A stretch of DNA of 64,000 nucleotides, taken from Desulfarculus baarsii DSM 2075 (GTDB lineage: Bacteria; Desulfobacterota; Desulfarculia; Desulfarculales; Desulfarculaceae). The notes under the pieces were generated by a model. The model was given only the letters and a program-made list of their open reading frames with translations. It searched no databases and was not told the origin of the DNA. The DNA lies in assembly GCF_000143965.1 (NCBI RefSeq), contig NC_014365.1, forward strand, positions 957,501 through 1,021,500, in the 5' to 3' direction. The translations under genes and the position numbers were made by a program. This document shows, piece by piece, positions 42,290-51,640 of this stretch (the first letter of the stretch is position 1; each line of letters starts with the position of its first letter).

Positions 42290-44226
42290 GCCGCGGCCTC
42301 CTTTCGGCTTTGGTCCTTGAGCTCGGCCTTGATGGCCCCGGCCGGGCAGATCTGGGCGCAGACCCCACAGCCGGCGCAGACGACCTCATCGATGCGCGCC
42401 TTGCCGGCGGCCTCGTCGAAGATCAGCCCCGGGCAGCGGAAAACCCGCGAACAGAACCGGTTGCAACCACACTCCTCGCCCCGGCAGACGCTTTGATCGA
42501 CGCTCATCACGTAGGGATGGCCGCCGCGTTTGTTCTGCACCAGCGCGCAGGCGCGGCGCAGGATCAGCGCCCGCGCGCCGCCTTTGTCCAGCAGGGCGTC
42601 GTAGATGGTCTGTTGGGTGGCGGCCAGGTCGTAGGGATCGGTGATCCGATAGGGCACGCCAAGGCCATCGAGCACCGACTCCAGGCTGATCTGGCCGCCG
42701 GGCCGGCCGGTGGCCGTCTGGCCGGTGGCCGGGTGGGGCTGGAAGCCGGTCATGGCCGTGGCCGCGTTGTCGAGGATGCACAGCAGAAAATCCGCGCCGT
42801 TCCAGCGGGCGTTGATCAGCCCCGGCAGGCCCGAGTGGAAAAACGTGCTGTCGCCGACCACCGTCAGCACCGGTTGATCAAAGCCCTGGGGCCCAAGCTG
42901 GCCCAGGCCCGAGCCCACGCCCAGGCCCGAACCCATGCAGTGCACCGAGTTGACCCGGCGATAGCCCGTTGACAGCGCGCCCAGGGTGTAGCAGCCGATG
43001 TCGCCGCTGACCAGGCCGTCGCGGCCGTCGGCGGCCAGGACTTGCTTGATCGACCAGAACGAGGCGCGGTGGGGGCAGCCGGGGCAGAAGCCGAACTCGC
43101 GGGGCGGGACCAGCCGGGCGGCGGCCTGGCGGGCGCGCTCCAGATAATCCGGCGCCACCGTGGGCGTGGCGAGATCCAGAATGCGGCCCACGGCCTGGGC
43201 CAGGCGGCCGGGGCTCAACTCGCCGATCATCGGCGTATGTCCGCTGGCCTTGCCAAAAAAGCGCTTTGGCCCCAGCTCCGCGGCGTGGCGGGCGTAGAGG
43301 GCCATGACCTGGTCCTCGATGATGGGGTCGATCTCCTCGGCGAAAAGCACCGCCGGGCTGGCGGCCAGACGTTCGAGCAGCAGCGCTTCGGGCAGGGGCC
43401 AGGTTCCGCCCAGTTTTTGCAGGCCGACGCGGTCTTCCAGGCCCATGGCCTGGCGGGCCTCGCTGGCGTAGAGCCACGAACTGCCCGAGGCGATGATCAC
43501 CAGCTCCGGACGGGCCGGGCCGTCATAGGGGTTGAAGGGGCTTTCGGCCATGATCTGGCCGGCCTTGGCCAGTTTATCTAGCATTATCTGATGTTTGGGC
43601 ATCACGGGCATGGTTATGAAGTTTTGGCCGGTCCGCCAATGGGGCGCGCGTTTCTGGCCGGGCAGGGGGCCGGGGGCCACGTTGCCCCTGGTGTGGCTGA
43701 GGCGGCTGAGCGAGCGGAAAACGACGATGTTTTGGATGGCCTCGGAAAGCTCGAAGGCGAATTTGATCATGCGGCGGCATTCGTCGGGCGTGGAGGGCTC
43801 CAGCAGGGGCAGGCAAGCCAGACGGGCGATGAAGCGGGCGTCCTGCTCGTTGGTGGAGGAAATGCCCGAGGGGTCGTCGGCGGTGATCAGCACCAGGCCG
43901 CCGGTCCCGACGCCGCTGATGGTCAGATTGCAGATGAAATCCTGGGCCACGTTGACGCCGTTTTGCTTCATCGAGGCCATGGCCCGCAGGCCGCAGAAGC
44001 TGGCCGCGGCGGCCGACTCCAGGGCCACTTTTTCGTTGGTGGACCATTCGGCGTGGATGCCGGCGCTTTGGGCCGAATCGGCCAGACACTGCAATATTTC
44101 GCTGCTGGGGTTGCCGGGATAGGCGGCGGCGAACTGCACGCCGGCCTCCAGCGCGCCACGGGCGATGGCCTCGTTGCCCTGCAAGAGCACGGTCTGGCCG
44201 GCGGCCAGTTTGGTCAGATCAGGCAT
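42286..44226 (-). CDS. iorA: Indolepyruvate:ferredoxin oxidoreductase, alpha subunit
   Basis: A 646-residue protein with the pyrimidine-binding domain (AYPGNPSSEILQCL), the TPP-binding domain (GDIGCYTLGAL, VVGDSTFFHSGLPGLINARWNGADF) and a C-terminal ferredoxin part: CRGEECGCNRFC and CAGCGVCAQICP, for two 4Fe-4S clusters. It works in anaerobic breakdown of Phe, Tyr and Trp. The start overlaps the FrhB-like gene by 8 bases. FrhB, IorA and IorB form one transcription unit. Confidence 0.96.
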   Translation of the reverse strand: MPDLTKLAAGQTVLLQGNEAIARGALEAGVQFAAAYPGNPSSEILQCLADSAQSAGIHAEWSTNEKVALESAAAASFCGLRAMASMKQNGVNVAQDFICNLTISGVGTGGLVLITADDPSGISSTNEQDARFIARLACLPLLEPSTPDECRRMIKFAFELSEAIQNIVVFRSLSRLSHTRGNVAPGPLPGQKRAPHWRTGQNFITMPVMPKHQIMLDKLAKAGQIMAESPFNPYDGPARPELVIIASGSSWLYASEARQAMGLEDRVGLQKLGGTWPLPEALLLERLAASPAVLFAEEIDPIIEDQVMALYARHAAELGPKRFFGKASGHTPMIGELSPGRLAQAVGRILDLATPTVAPDYLERARQAAARLVPPREFGFCPGCPHRASFWSIKQVLAADGRDGLVSGDIGCYTLGALSTGYRRVNSVHCMGSGLGVGSGLGQLGPQGFDQPVLTVVGDSTFFHSGLPGLINARWNGADFLLCILDNAATAMTGFQPHPATGQTATGRPGGQISLESVLDGLGVPYRITDPYDLAATQQTIYDALLDKGGARALILRRACALVQNKRGGHPYVMSVDQSVCRGEECGCNRFCSRVFRCPGLIFDEAAGKARIDEVVCAGCGVCAQICPAGAIKAELKDQSRKEAAA

Positions 44227-45301
44227 TGTCGCGCTCCTTCCAGGCGGCCAGGCCGCGGGCGCGCTTGGCCCGGGCCGCGCCGGCCAGGGGGGCCAGATCG
44301 GCTTCGGTCAGTTGCTCCAACTCCAGGACGCCCCTGGCCCTGGCCAGTTCGACAAGCTCCAGGCCGGCCGGGGTGCGGGCCAGGACGGTGTTCCAGCCGG
44401 GACGGCCCTCCACCGCGCCCACCGCGACATCGGCCAACTCGGCGGTGAGGTCCGGGCAGAGGCCGCAGCCCTTCAGCACGGCCTGATGCACTTGTTCGAG
44501 GGGAATTTCGGCCATGCCGGCGGCGTTGGTCACCTGAAAGACGCCGGCCGGCGGCGGTGGGAAGTCGGCCCGCAACACGGGCTGGGCCACGCCGGCTTGC
44601 TCCAGCAGGGCGCGCAGGCCCCTGGCCGAGAGGTTGAGCGTGCAGAAAAGGCCGATGACCAGCTTGAGCCGGCTGGCGGCCTGGGGATAGCCGGGATGGG
44701 CGCTCATGCTGGCGGCGGCCAGGGCCTGGCAGGGCAGGGCCACCACGGCCAGGGGGTGGCTGGCCGTCTCGGCCAGGGCCTGGTTGAGCGCCGAGAGGCC
44801 CGCGCCGGCGGCGTAACGTGAGCCGGCGGCGGCCAGAACCTGGTCGCGCCGACGCACGCGGACACCCTGGGGCGCACCGCGCTGGTCGGCCTTGGTGACG
44901 ACGGCCTCACCCACCACGCCCTCGTCCAGGGCCAGGCCCAGCAGGGCGCTGACCACGCCGCCGTATTGGGCCGTCCGCCGCGTGGATTCATCGGCGGCGC
45001 GGCCGGCAAAGGCCGCCAGCAGCGGGCCCAGCGGTTCGTCGGCGTTTTGGCCCCTGGCCGCGTGCAGGGCGCGGCGTTTGGCCGGCTGGCCTGGGGCGAT
45101 CGCCTGGGGGCACAGATCGTGACATCGCCCGCCGATCAGGCCGCAGGCGTCGGGAGCGGCCACGCGGCCGTCGAGGAAGATCAGGTGGGGGCAAAGGCCG
45201 ACGCAGGCCCCGCAGGCCACGCACAGGCCGGCGTCCTGCACCTGGGCGCGCAGCATCTCCAGCGACGGCTGGGGCGAGGGGGCGGCGGGATCATTTGGCA
45301 T
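44219..45301 (-). CDS. FrhB/FdhB-family (F420 hydrogenase beta-like) iron-sulfur flavoprotein
   Basis: A 360-residue protein. It starts with a ferredoxin cluster CVACGACVGLCPHLIF and continues as the FrhB_FdhB fold: QYGGVVSALLGLALDEGVVGEAVV, ALPCQALAAA, LVIGLFCTLNLSARGL and KGCGLCPDLTAELADVAVGA. Members carry FAD and pass electrons to F420 or other acceptors. Here it comes first in the ior operon and overlaps iorA by 8 bases, so it probably takes electrons from reduced ferredoxin or gives them to IorA. The acceptor cannot be read from sequence. Confidence 0.9.
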   Translation of the reverse strand: MPNDPAAPSPQPSLEMLRAQVQDAGLCVACGACVGLCPHLIFLDGRVAAPDACGLIGGRCHDLCPQAIAPGQPAKRRALHAARGQNADEPLGPLLAAFAGRAADESTRRTAQYGGVVSALLGLALDEGVVGEAVVTKADQRGAPQGVRVRRRDQVLAAAGSRYAAGAGLSALNQALAETASHPLAVVALPCQALAAASMSAHPGYPQAASRLKLVIGLFCTLNLSARGLRALLEQAGVAQPVLRADFPPPPAGVFQVTNAAGMAEIPLEQVHQAVLKGCGLCPDLTAELADVAVGAVEGRPGWNTVLARTPAGLELVELARARGVLELEQLTEADLAPLAGAARAKRARGLAAWKERDNA

Positions 45302-45385
45302 GGCAAGCTCCAGTTTGGCTTCGTTCCGCTACTGGATAGCAGGGCGTGGGCCAAAAATCAACGGCCCTTTTGCCGGAGTTTGCCC

Positions 45386-45413
45386 TTGCCAATACTGGGC
45401 GTTGCTTTATAAT
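45386..45413 (+). promoter_or_regulatory. Promoter of the tRNA-Gly/rimP transcript
   Basis: TTGCCA (45386-45391) and a perfect TATAAT (45408-45413) are separated by 16 bp. The tRNA begins about 80 nt after the likely start point. Confidence 0.75.
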
Positions 45414-45502
45414 ATCCCGTGACGGCCGAAAGGGCCGCGGGCTATTGGTGTGCCATTGGCGGGGAGCGATCCTTGGCTGCGCGATCGATGGCTCGGAGTC
45501 GA

Positions 45503-45578
45503 GCGGGTGTAACTCAGCTGGTAGAGTACGAGCTTCCCAAGCTTGAAGTCGCGGGTTCGATCCCCGTCGCCCGCTCCA
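45503..45578 (+). tRNA. tRNA-Gly (anticodon CCC), CCA encoded
   Basis: A full cloverleaf of 76 nt: acceptor GCGGGTG / CGCCCGC with discriminator T and CCA in the gene, D arm with AGCTGGTAGAG, anticodon arm CGAGC-TTCCCAA-GCTTG (anticodon CCC, codon GGG), T arm GCGGG-TTCGATC-CCCGT. It stands just before the rimP-nusA-infB cluster, like metY in E. coli. Confidence 0.95.
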
Positions 45579-45855
45579 ATTTTACTTCCCGGTTGTTACC
45601 CCGGCCAGGGTGCGGAGGTTTTTCCCCCGCGAGAGCCCGAGGGCCGGCGTGTCCCTTTTCGAGGGGGCATTCTGGCGACGCCCCCCGTCGCCGGCTGCCA
45701 GCTTCGGATTGTGGACTAGACCCGATCTGGCCGACTATCCGGTCCACCGTGATGTGCGGACAGGTTCGCAAAGGCCGCGGTCCCTCTTTTGAGTCTGTGA
45801 ATGGGGAAGGCCGCTCCTCTGCCGGGGGCTATCGGGCCCACTGGGGGAGAGGTCT
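45579..45855 (+). other. Leader between the tRNA and rimP
   Basis: 277 bp with no clear gene. It contains several GC-rich dyads (for example GCGG.GG / CC.CCGC near 45612-45632 and GGGGGC / GCCCCC near 45664-45685), none followed by a T run. No separate rimP promoter is evident, so transcription may pass from the tRNA into the cluster. Confidence 0.5.
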
Positions 45856-46341
45856 ATGGCCGCCACCGATGCGAACGCCCGCGACGAGCTTGGTCGACGC
45901 CTGATGGAGTTGATCGAACCCGTCGTGCGCTCCGAGGGCCTGGTGCTGGTGGAGTTGCAGTGGCGGCCCGAGAACGCCGGGCAGGTGCTGCGGCTCTTTG
46001 TCGACCGGCCCGCCGGCGGCGTCACGCTCGACGATTGCAGCCTGATCAGCCGCCAGGTGTCCGACCTGCTGGACGTGGAAGACCCCATCGGCGGGGCTTA
46101 TCGCCTGGAGGTCAGTTCTCCGGGGCTGGAGCGTCGCTTGAAGTCGGCCAGGGAGTACGTTATTTTCGCGGGCAGGATGGCCAAGCTGGTCATCCGCGAC
46201 GACGGCGAGAAGAGCGGTAACCGGGTGCTGCACGGCAGGCTGTTGGGCCTGCAGGGCGACGACGTCTTGATCGAAATCGACGGCCGCCCCACGGCCACGC
46301 CGCTTGCTCAGGTGGTCAAGGCCAACCTGATGGTGGAATAA
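45856..46341 (+). CDS. rimP: Ribosome maturation factor RimP
   Basis: A 161-residue protein needed for 30S subunit maturation. N-terminal alpha/beta domain (ELIEPVVRSEGLVLVELQW, LRLFVDRPAGGVTLDDC, SRQVSDLLDVEDPI, YRLEVSSPGLERRL) and an Sm-like C-terminal domain (GRLLGLQGDDVLIEIDG). ATG after GGGGAGAGG. First protein gene of the nusA-infB cluster, 15 bp before nusA. Confidence 0.96.
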   Translation: MAATDANARDELGRRLMELIEPVVRSEGLVLVELQWRPENAGQVLRLFVDRPAGGVTLDDCSLISRQVSDLLDVEDPIGGAYRLEVSSPGLERRLKSAREYVIFAGRMAKLVIRDDGEKSGNRVLHGRLLGLQGDDVLIEIDGRPTATPLAQVVKANLMVE

Positions 46342-46356
46342 GAACGGGAGCTTCGC

Positions 46357-47667
46357 ATGAGCGAACTGAGAAGGATGATCGACCACGTCGCCAGGGAGAA
46401 GGGTCTCGACCGCGAGATCCTGATCAGCACCCTGGAGGAGGCCATGCAATCGGCCGCCCGGCGCAAGTTGGGCTCCAAGGTCGAGGTGGACGTGGCCTAC
46501 AACGACGAGATCGGCGAGGTCGAGGTCTTCGAGTTCAAGGAGGTGGTCGAGGAGCTGACCGATCCCGACACCCAGATCGGCTTCGAGGACGCCCGCAGGC
46601 TCGACCCCGACTGCGAACTCGGCGACGAACTGGGCATCAAGGTCGAGACCGCCGACTTCGGACGCATCGCCGCCCAGAGCGCCAAGCAGGTGATCATCCA
46701 GCGGATGAAGGACGCCGAGCGCGACATCATCTTCGAGGATTTCAAAGACCGCAAGGGCGAGATCATCAACGGCATCGTCCAGCGCTTCGACAAGGGCTCC
46801 ATCGTGGTCAACCTGGGCCGCACCGAGGCCATTTTGCTGGCCCGCGAGCAGGTGCCCCGCGAGGGTTACCGCCCCGGCGACCGCGTCCGGGCCTACGTGC
46901 TCGACGTCAAGCGCGTCTCGCGCGGGCCGCAGATCATCCTCTCGCGCACCCATCCCGGCTTTGTCGAGGCGCTTTTCGAGTTGGAGGTGCCCGAGATCGC
47001 CGAGGGCATCGTGACCATCGAGGGCGTGGCCCGCGAGGCCGGCAGCCGCACCAAGCTGGGCGTCAGCTCCAGCGACCGCGACGTGGACCCGGTGGGCGCC
47101 TGCGTGGGCATGAAGGGTTCGCGGGTGCAGGCGGTGGTGCAGGAGCTGCGCGGCGAAAAGATCGACATCATCGCCTACGACTCCGACCCGGCCCGTTACG
47201 TGGTCAACGCCCTGGCCCCGGCCGAGATCAGCCGCGTGGTCGTGGATGAATCCAACAACACCATGGAAGTGATCGTGGCCGACGAGATGCTCTCGCTGGC
47301 CATCGGTCGCCGCGGGCAAAACGTGCGCCTGGCCAGCAAACTGACCGGCTGGAAGATCGACGTCAAGAGCGAGTCCAAGTACAGTGAGAGCCTGCGTGAC
47401 GGCTATCGTTCGCTGCTGGACGTCGTCGGCGTCAGCGATATCGGCGCCGACACCCTGTTCCAGGCCGGCTACGCCTCGGCCGACGCCCTGGCCTACGCCA
47501 ACGCCGCCGACCTGGCCGCCTTGCCGGGCATCGACGACGAACGGGCCCAACGCCTGATCGACGACGCCAGGGACTATATCCAGCGTCGTCGCCAGGCCAG
47601 CGACGCGGCCAGGGCCGGCGGCCAGGCCCAACGCGAGGCTCCGGTCGCCCCGGCGGCCGACGAGTAG
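46357..47667 (+). CDS. nusA: Transcription elongation/termination factor NusA
   Basis: A 436-residue NusA: RNA-polymerase-binding domain 1-130, S1 domain about 135-200 (IVQRFDKGSIVVNLGRTEAI), two KH domains about 230-350 (VGACVGMKGSRVQAVVQELRGEKIDII and AIGRRGQNVRLASKLTGW), and one helix-hairpin-helix C-terminal segment (ADLAALPGIDDERAQRLIDDA). It lacks the second acidic repeat of E. coli NusA. ATG after GGGAGC. ylxR follows by 3 bp. Confidence 0.97.
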   Translation: MSELRRMIDHVAREKGLDREILISTLEEAMQSAARRKLGSKVEVDVAYNDEIGEVEVFEFKEVVEELTDPDTQIGFEDARRLDPDCELGDELGIKVETADFGRIAAQSAKQVIIQRMKDAERDIIFEDFKDRKGEIINGIVQRFDKGSIVVNLGRTEAILLAREQVPREGYRPGDRVRAYVLDVKRVSRGPQIILSRTHPGFVEALFELEVPEIAEGIVTIEGVAREAGSRTKLGVSSSDRDVDPVGACVGMKGSRVQAVVQELRGEKIDIIAYDSDPARYVVNALAPAEISRVVVDESNNTMEVIVADEMLSLAIGRRGQNVRLASKLTGWKIDVKSESKYSESLRDGYRSLLDVVGVSDIGADTLFQAGYASADALAYANAADLAALPGIDDERAQRLIDDARDYIQRRRQASDAARAGGQAQREAPVAPAADE

Positions 47668-47670
47668 ACC

Positions 47671-47958
47671 GTGACCGAACGCGGCCGCGGTGCACCGGAG
47701 CGCACCTGCGTGGCCTGCAAAAAACGCGCGCCCCAGGAGGAACTGCTGCGCCTGGCCCTGCGCGGGGCCGAGGTGGAGCCCGATCCGAAGCGCGCCTTGC
47801 CCGGCAGGGGAGCTTATATCTGCCGCCGGGCCGAATGCGTCGAGCGCCTGGCCCGTATGGGCCGCCGGCGCGACGGCGTCTTCAAGAAACCGGTCCAGGA
47901 GCAAGCCTGGACCAAATTGTTGAGCCGGCTCAGGCGACAATTCGCCCCGGCTCCGTGA
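47671..47958 (+). CDS. ylxR: YlxR-family RNA-binding protein
   Basis: A 95-residue protein of the DUF448/YlxR family: [20 protein letters not shown], then [21 protein letters not shown]. YlxR occurs nearly always between nusA and infB; in some bacteria it binds the RNase P RNA. GTG start 3 bp after nusA. The basic end is typical. Confidence 0.93.
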   Translation: MTERGRGAPERTCVACKKRAPQEELLRLALRGAEVEPDPKRALPGRGAYICRRAECVERLARMGRRRDGVFKKPVQEQAWTKLLSRLRRQFAPAP

Positions 47959-47983
47959 CACCTCGGGAGTTTTTGATTTTCTT

Positions 47984-50938
47984 ATGCGGGTTTTCGAGCT
48001 GGCCAAAGACCTTGGGATGGACCAAAAGGATCTGCTGCGGCACCTTTTGGACATGGGCATCGCCGTGAGCAACAACATGAGCGTGCTTTCGCCCGAGGAT
48101 ATGCAGATGGTGCGCGAACGAGTCGGCGGCGAGCGCTCCAACGTGGTGGAGGAAAAGCGCGTGACCACGCGGGTGATCCGTCGTCGGCGCAAAAAGACGG
48201 CCCACGGCGACGATGGCGAGGCCGACGGCCTCGACGCCGCCGATGACGCCGATGTCGAGGCCGACGACTCCGAGCTCGAACCGCCCGCGCCCGCCAAGCC
48301 CGTTGTCGAGCCGCGACCCGCGCCGTCAACAGCCGCGCGCATCGTGGCCCCGGCCCCGGCCCCGCCCACGCCCGAACCCACGCCCGAACCCGAGCCGCCG
48401 GCGGTCCGGGAAGCCGCGTCGGCTTCCGTGGCCGAGACGACAACTCAACCCGAACCGCAGCCCAAGGTCGTCCAGGAGAAGCCCGAGGTGGTCGCCGTTT
48501 CCCAAGCACAGCCCGAGCCCGAACCGGCTCCGGCCCCGACGTCAGCCCAGACCCCGGCCCCGGCCACCCAGCCCCGGCCGTCCGAACCACAGGCCTCCGA
48601 GCCCAAGCCCGGCGCCGCCCGCATAATTTCGCGGCCCAAACCCGAGCCGCCCAGGGAAGAGCCCCGTCAGGCCCCGCGGCCCGAGCCCAGGGCCGAGACG
48701 CGGCCTGACGGCGACGGCGAGGCGCGGCCCGATGGGCGTCGCGAGGTCCGGCCGGGTCAAAAGAAGGAAATAAAGGTCGAGGCCCGCGAAAAGCCCAAGA
48801 AAAAGCGGCGTTTCGAGGACGAGCCGGCGCGGATCATCAGCCGGCCCAGCCCCCAGGCCCCGCCGCCGCCGCCTTCCAGCGCGCCCAGCTATCAGCGGCC
48901 CGAGCCCAGGGGGCCTCGCCCGCCCTATCGCCCGCCGGCGGACGGGCCGGCGCCCGGTGGCGACATGTCGCCGCCGCCGCCCAAGACCGATCAGCCCCGG
49001 CGGCGCAAGAAATCGCGCAAGGGCCCGGCCACGGCCGAGGAAGAGGCCCTGGCCAACAAGCTGGGTGTCGGCCGCCGCAAGCAGGTGCTCGATAAGGCCG
49101 ACCTTTACGACGCCAAGCGGCGCGGCAAGGGGGCCAAGGGCGGCAAGAAGGGCAAGAAAACCGAAGTGACCACGCCCAAGGCCATCAAACGGCGGGTCAA
49201 GGTCGGCGAAAGCATCGCCCTGGGTGAACTGGCCAAGCGCATGGGCATCAAGGCCACCGAGGTGGTGGCCAAGCTGTTGCGCGCGGGCATGATGGTCACC
49301 GTCAACCAGACCCTCGATATCGAGGACGCCATTTTGGTGGCCGCCGAGTTCGGCTTCGAGATCGACCGGGTGGGTTTCGAGGAGGAAGACCTCCTGGAGC
49401 GCGTGGTCGATCAGCCCGACGACCTGCGGCCCCGGCCGCCGGTGGTGACGATCATGGGCCACGTCGACCACGGCAAGACTTCGCTTTTGGACCGCATTCG
49501 CAAGTCCAACGTGGTCGACGGCGAGGCCGGCGGCATCACCCAGCACGTGGGCGCCTATGACGTGCGCCTGCCCGAGGGCGGCCGGGTCGTCTTCGTCGAC
49601 ACGCCCGGCCACGAGGCCTTCACCCAGATGCGCGCCCGCGGGGCCCAGGTCACCGACGTGGTGGTGCTGGTGGTGGCCGCCGACGACGGCGTGATGCAGC
49701 AGACCATCGAGGCCATCAACCACTCCAAGGCCGCCGGCGTGCCCATCGTGGTGGCCGTCAACAAGATCGACAAGCCCGGGGCCGACATCGAGCGCGTGCG
49801 CCGCGAACTGGCCGATCGGGGCCTGGTCTCCGAGGAGTGGGGCGGCGACACCATCTTCGCCTACGTCAGCGCCAAGACCGGCGAGGGCGTCGACAACCTG
49901 CTGGAGCTTCTGGGCCTGCAGACCGAGATCCTCGAGCTCAAGGCCAATCCCGGCAAGTCGGCCCTGGGCCGCATCATCGAGGCGCGCCTGGACAAGGGCC
50001 GCGGCGCGGTGGCCACGGTGTTGGTGCAGGAAGGCACGCTGAAAAACGGCGACAACTTCGTCTGCGGCGTGCATGCCGGCAAGGTGCGGGCCATGTTCGA
50101 CGATCTGGGCCGCCGGGTCGACGAGGCCGGGCCCTCCATCCCCGTGGAGGTGCAGGGCTTCACCGGCGTGCCCGAGGCCGGCGACGAGTTCGCGGTGGTC
50201 GAAAGCGACAAGTCGGCCAAGCGCATCGCCGAGCATCGCCAGATGAAAAAGCGCGAATCCGAACTGGCCTCCATCCGCAAGCTGAGCCTGGAGAACATCC
50301 TCGACCAGCTCAAGGAAGGCGCGGTGCAGGAATTGGCCCTGGTGGTCAAGGCCGACGTGCAGGGTTCGGTGGAGGCGTTGGTCGAGTCGCTGGGCAAGCT
50401 GGGCAACGACCAGGTGCGCGTGCACGTGATCCATTCGGCCACCGGCGCCATCACCGAGACCGACGTCATGCTGGCCTCGGCCTCCAACGCCATCATCATC
50501 GGCTTCAACGTCCGGCCCCAGGGCAAGGTGGCCGAGATGGCCGAGGCCGAGCACGTGGAGATCCGCAACTACGACGTCATCTACCAGATGGTCGACGACA
50601 TCAACAAGGCCCTCACCGGCATGCTGGCCCCCGAGTTCCACGAGGAGGTCATCGGCCGGGCCGAGGTGCGCGACACCTTCAGCGTGCCCAAGATCGGCAC
50701 CATCGCCGGCTGCTCGGTGCAGAGCGGCAAGATCCACCGCGGGGCCCAGGCCCGCCTGCTGCGCGACGGCGTGGTGGTGGCCACGACCAAGATCTCGAGC
50801 CTGCGCCGCTTCAAGGAAGACGTCAAGGAAGTCGTCCAGGGCTTCGAGTGCGGCATCGGCCTGGAAAACTACGGCGACATCAAGGTCGGCGACGAGATCG
50901 AGGTCTTTGTCGTCCACGAGGTGGCCGCCACGCTGTAG
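47984..50938 (+). CDS. infB: Translation initiation factor IF-2
   Basis: A 984-residue GTPase. N-terminal helix domain ([26 protein letters not shown]), then a long disordered Pro/Glu/Ala/Arg-rich stretch (about 60-400), a second IF2-N domain ([29 protein letters not shown]), the G domain with [17 protein letters not shown] and NKIDK, and domains II-IV. It brings initiator tRNA to the 30S subunit. The ribosome-binding site GGGAG is 15 bases from the ATG, farther than usual. The linker is longer than in E. coli. Confidence 0.97.
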   Translation: MRVFELAKDLGMDQKDLLRHLLDMGIAVSNNMSVLSPEDMQMVRERVGGERSNVVEEKRVTTRVIRRRRKKTAHGDDGEADGLDAADDADVEADDSELEPPAPAKPVVEPRPAPSTAARIVAPAPAPPTPEPTPEPEPPAVREAASASVAETTTQPEPQPKVVQEKPEVVAVSQAQPEPEPAPAPTSAQTPAPATQPRPSEPQASEPKPGAARIISRPKPEPPREEPRQAPRPEPRAETRPDGDGEARPDGRREVRPGQKKEIKVEAREKPKKKRRFEDEPARIISRPSPQAPPPPPSSAPSYQRPEPRGPRPPYRPPADGPAPGGDMSPPPPKTDQPRRRKKSRKGPATAEEEALANKLGVGRRKQVLDKADLYDAKRRGKGAKGGKKGKKTEVTTPKAIKRRVKVGESIALGELAKRMGIKATEVVAKLLRAGMMVTVNQTLDIEDAILVAAEFGFEIDRVGFEEEDLLERVVDQPDDLRPRPPVVTIMGHVDHGKTSLLDRIRKSNVVDGEAGGITQHVGAYDVRLPEGGRVVFVDTPGHEAFTQMRARGAQVTDVVVLVVAADDGVMQQTIEAINHSKAAGVPIVVAVNKIDKPGADIERVRRELADRGLVSEEWGGDTIFAYVSAKTGEGVDNLLELLGLQTEILELKANPGKSALGRIIEARLDKGRGAVATVLVQEGTLKNGDNFVCGVHAGKVRAMFDDLGRRVDEAGPSIPVEVQGFTGVPEAGDEFAVVESDKSAKRIAEHRQMKKRESELASIRKLSLENILDQLKEGAVQELALVVKADVQGSVEALVESLGKLGNDQVRVHVIHSATGAITETDVMLASASNAIIIGFNVRPQGKVAEMAEAEHVEIRNYDVIYQMVDDINKALTGMLAPEFHEEVIGRAEVRDTFSVPKIGTIAGCSVQSGKIHRGAQARLLRDGVVVATTKISSLRRFKEDVKEVVQGFECGIGLENYGDIKVGDEIEVFVVHEVAATL

Positions 50939-50945
50939 GTCGGCA

Positions 50946-51278
50946 ATGTATGTCGGGGCCATGAAACTGACCCTGCGCGCCATCGGCGCGGGCGGGCTCA
51001 AGGACAAGCGCAAGATCGTGCGCGCGATCCTCGACCGCGTCCGCGCCAAGTTCAACGCCGCCGCCAGCGAGGTCGGCGGTCAGGACTTGTGGCAACGCAT
51101 CGAGCTGGGCTTGGCCGTCTGTGGCAACGATCCCGCCTTTGTCCAACGCCAATTGGACGAGATCGGCCGGTTTGTCGAGCGCCTGGGCCTGGCCGAGCTG
51201 GCCGACACGCGGGTGGAGTTGATCAACCTCAAGGAGATGACGTGGGCGCCCGGCGCACCAGACGAGTGGGCAACCTGA
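50946..51278 (+). CDS. ylxP: DUF503 (YlxP-type) protein
   Basis: A 110-residue protein of the DUF503 family, which is often found in the infB-rbfA gap: MKLTLRAIGAGGLKDKRKIVRAILDRVRAKFNAAASEVGGQDLWQRIELGLAV, with the LK.KR and DLWQ blocks typical for it. Its function is not known, probably ribosome- or RNA-linked from its position. Starts 7 bp after infB and its end overlaps rbfA by 37 bp. Confidence 0.92.
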   Translation: MYVGAMKLTLRAIGAGGLKDKRKIVRAILDRVRAKFNAAASEVGGQDLWQRIELGLAVCGNDPAFVQRQLDEIGRFVERLGLAELADTRVELINLKEMTWAPGAPDEWAT

Positions 51279-51640
51279 TTTTGGCCGAGCTGGCCGAGCT
51301 TTTGCTGCGCCGGGTCAAAGACCCGCGCCTGGAGGGCCTGACGCTGACCGCCGTCGACGTCAGCCCAGATTTGCATCAGGCCAAGGTCTTTTACAGTCTG
51401 CTCGACCCCCAGCGCCAGCCCCAGGTGGAGGCCGGCTTCGCCGCGGCCGCGCCATTTTTGCGCCGCGAGCTGGCCGCGCGCCTGCGCATCAAGACCTTGC
51501 CCCGCCTGGAGGCCGTCTTTGATGGCTCGATCGTGCGCGGCTTGGCCATGGACGAACTGATCAAAAAAGCCCGCCAGGCCGACGGGGAAAGCGCGGCCGG
51601 CCAAGACGCCGCCCCCGCCGACGAGCCCGACGATGCTTGA
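51242..51640 (+). CDS. rbfA: Ribosome-binding factor A
   Basis: A 132-residue KH-like protein: ARRTRRVGNLILAELAELLLRRVKDPRL, LTLTAVDVSPDLHQAKVFYSLL, FLRRELAARLRIKTLPRLEAVFDGSI. It binds the 30S subunit for 16S rRNA maturation. GTG at 51242 comes after AAGGAG; the longer reading is out of family. Overlaps ylxP by 37 bp and nrnA by 8 bp, so translation is tightly linked. Confidence 0.95.
   Translation: MGARRTRRVGNLILAELAELLLRRVKDPRLEGLTLTAVDVSPDLHQAKVFYSLLDPQRQPQVEAGFAAAAPFLRRELAARLRIKTLPRLEAVFDGSIVRGLAMDELIKKARQADGESAAGQDAAPADEPDDA

Noticed and set aside
48240-48960. Possible tandem repeat in the infB N-terminal region
   Set aside because: It is a low-complexity Pro/Glu/Ala/Arg coding stretch (disordered linker), without a repeated DNA unit or spacers; not a CRISPR.
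48542-51055. An 837-residue minus-strand open frame opposite infB
   Set aside because: Antisense to IF-2, rich in His/Gly/Leu as typical for shadows of GC-rich genes; no domain is seen.
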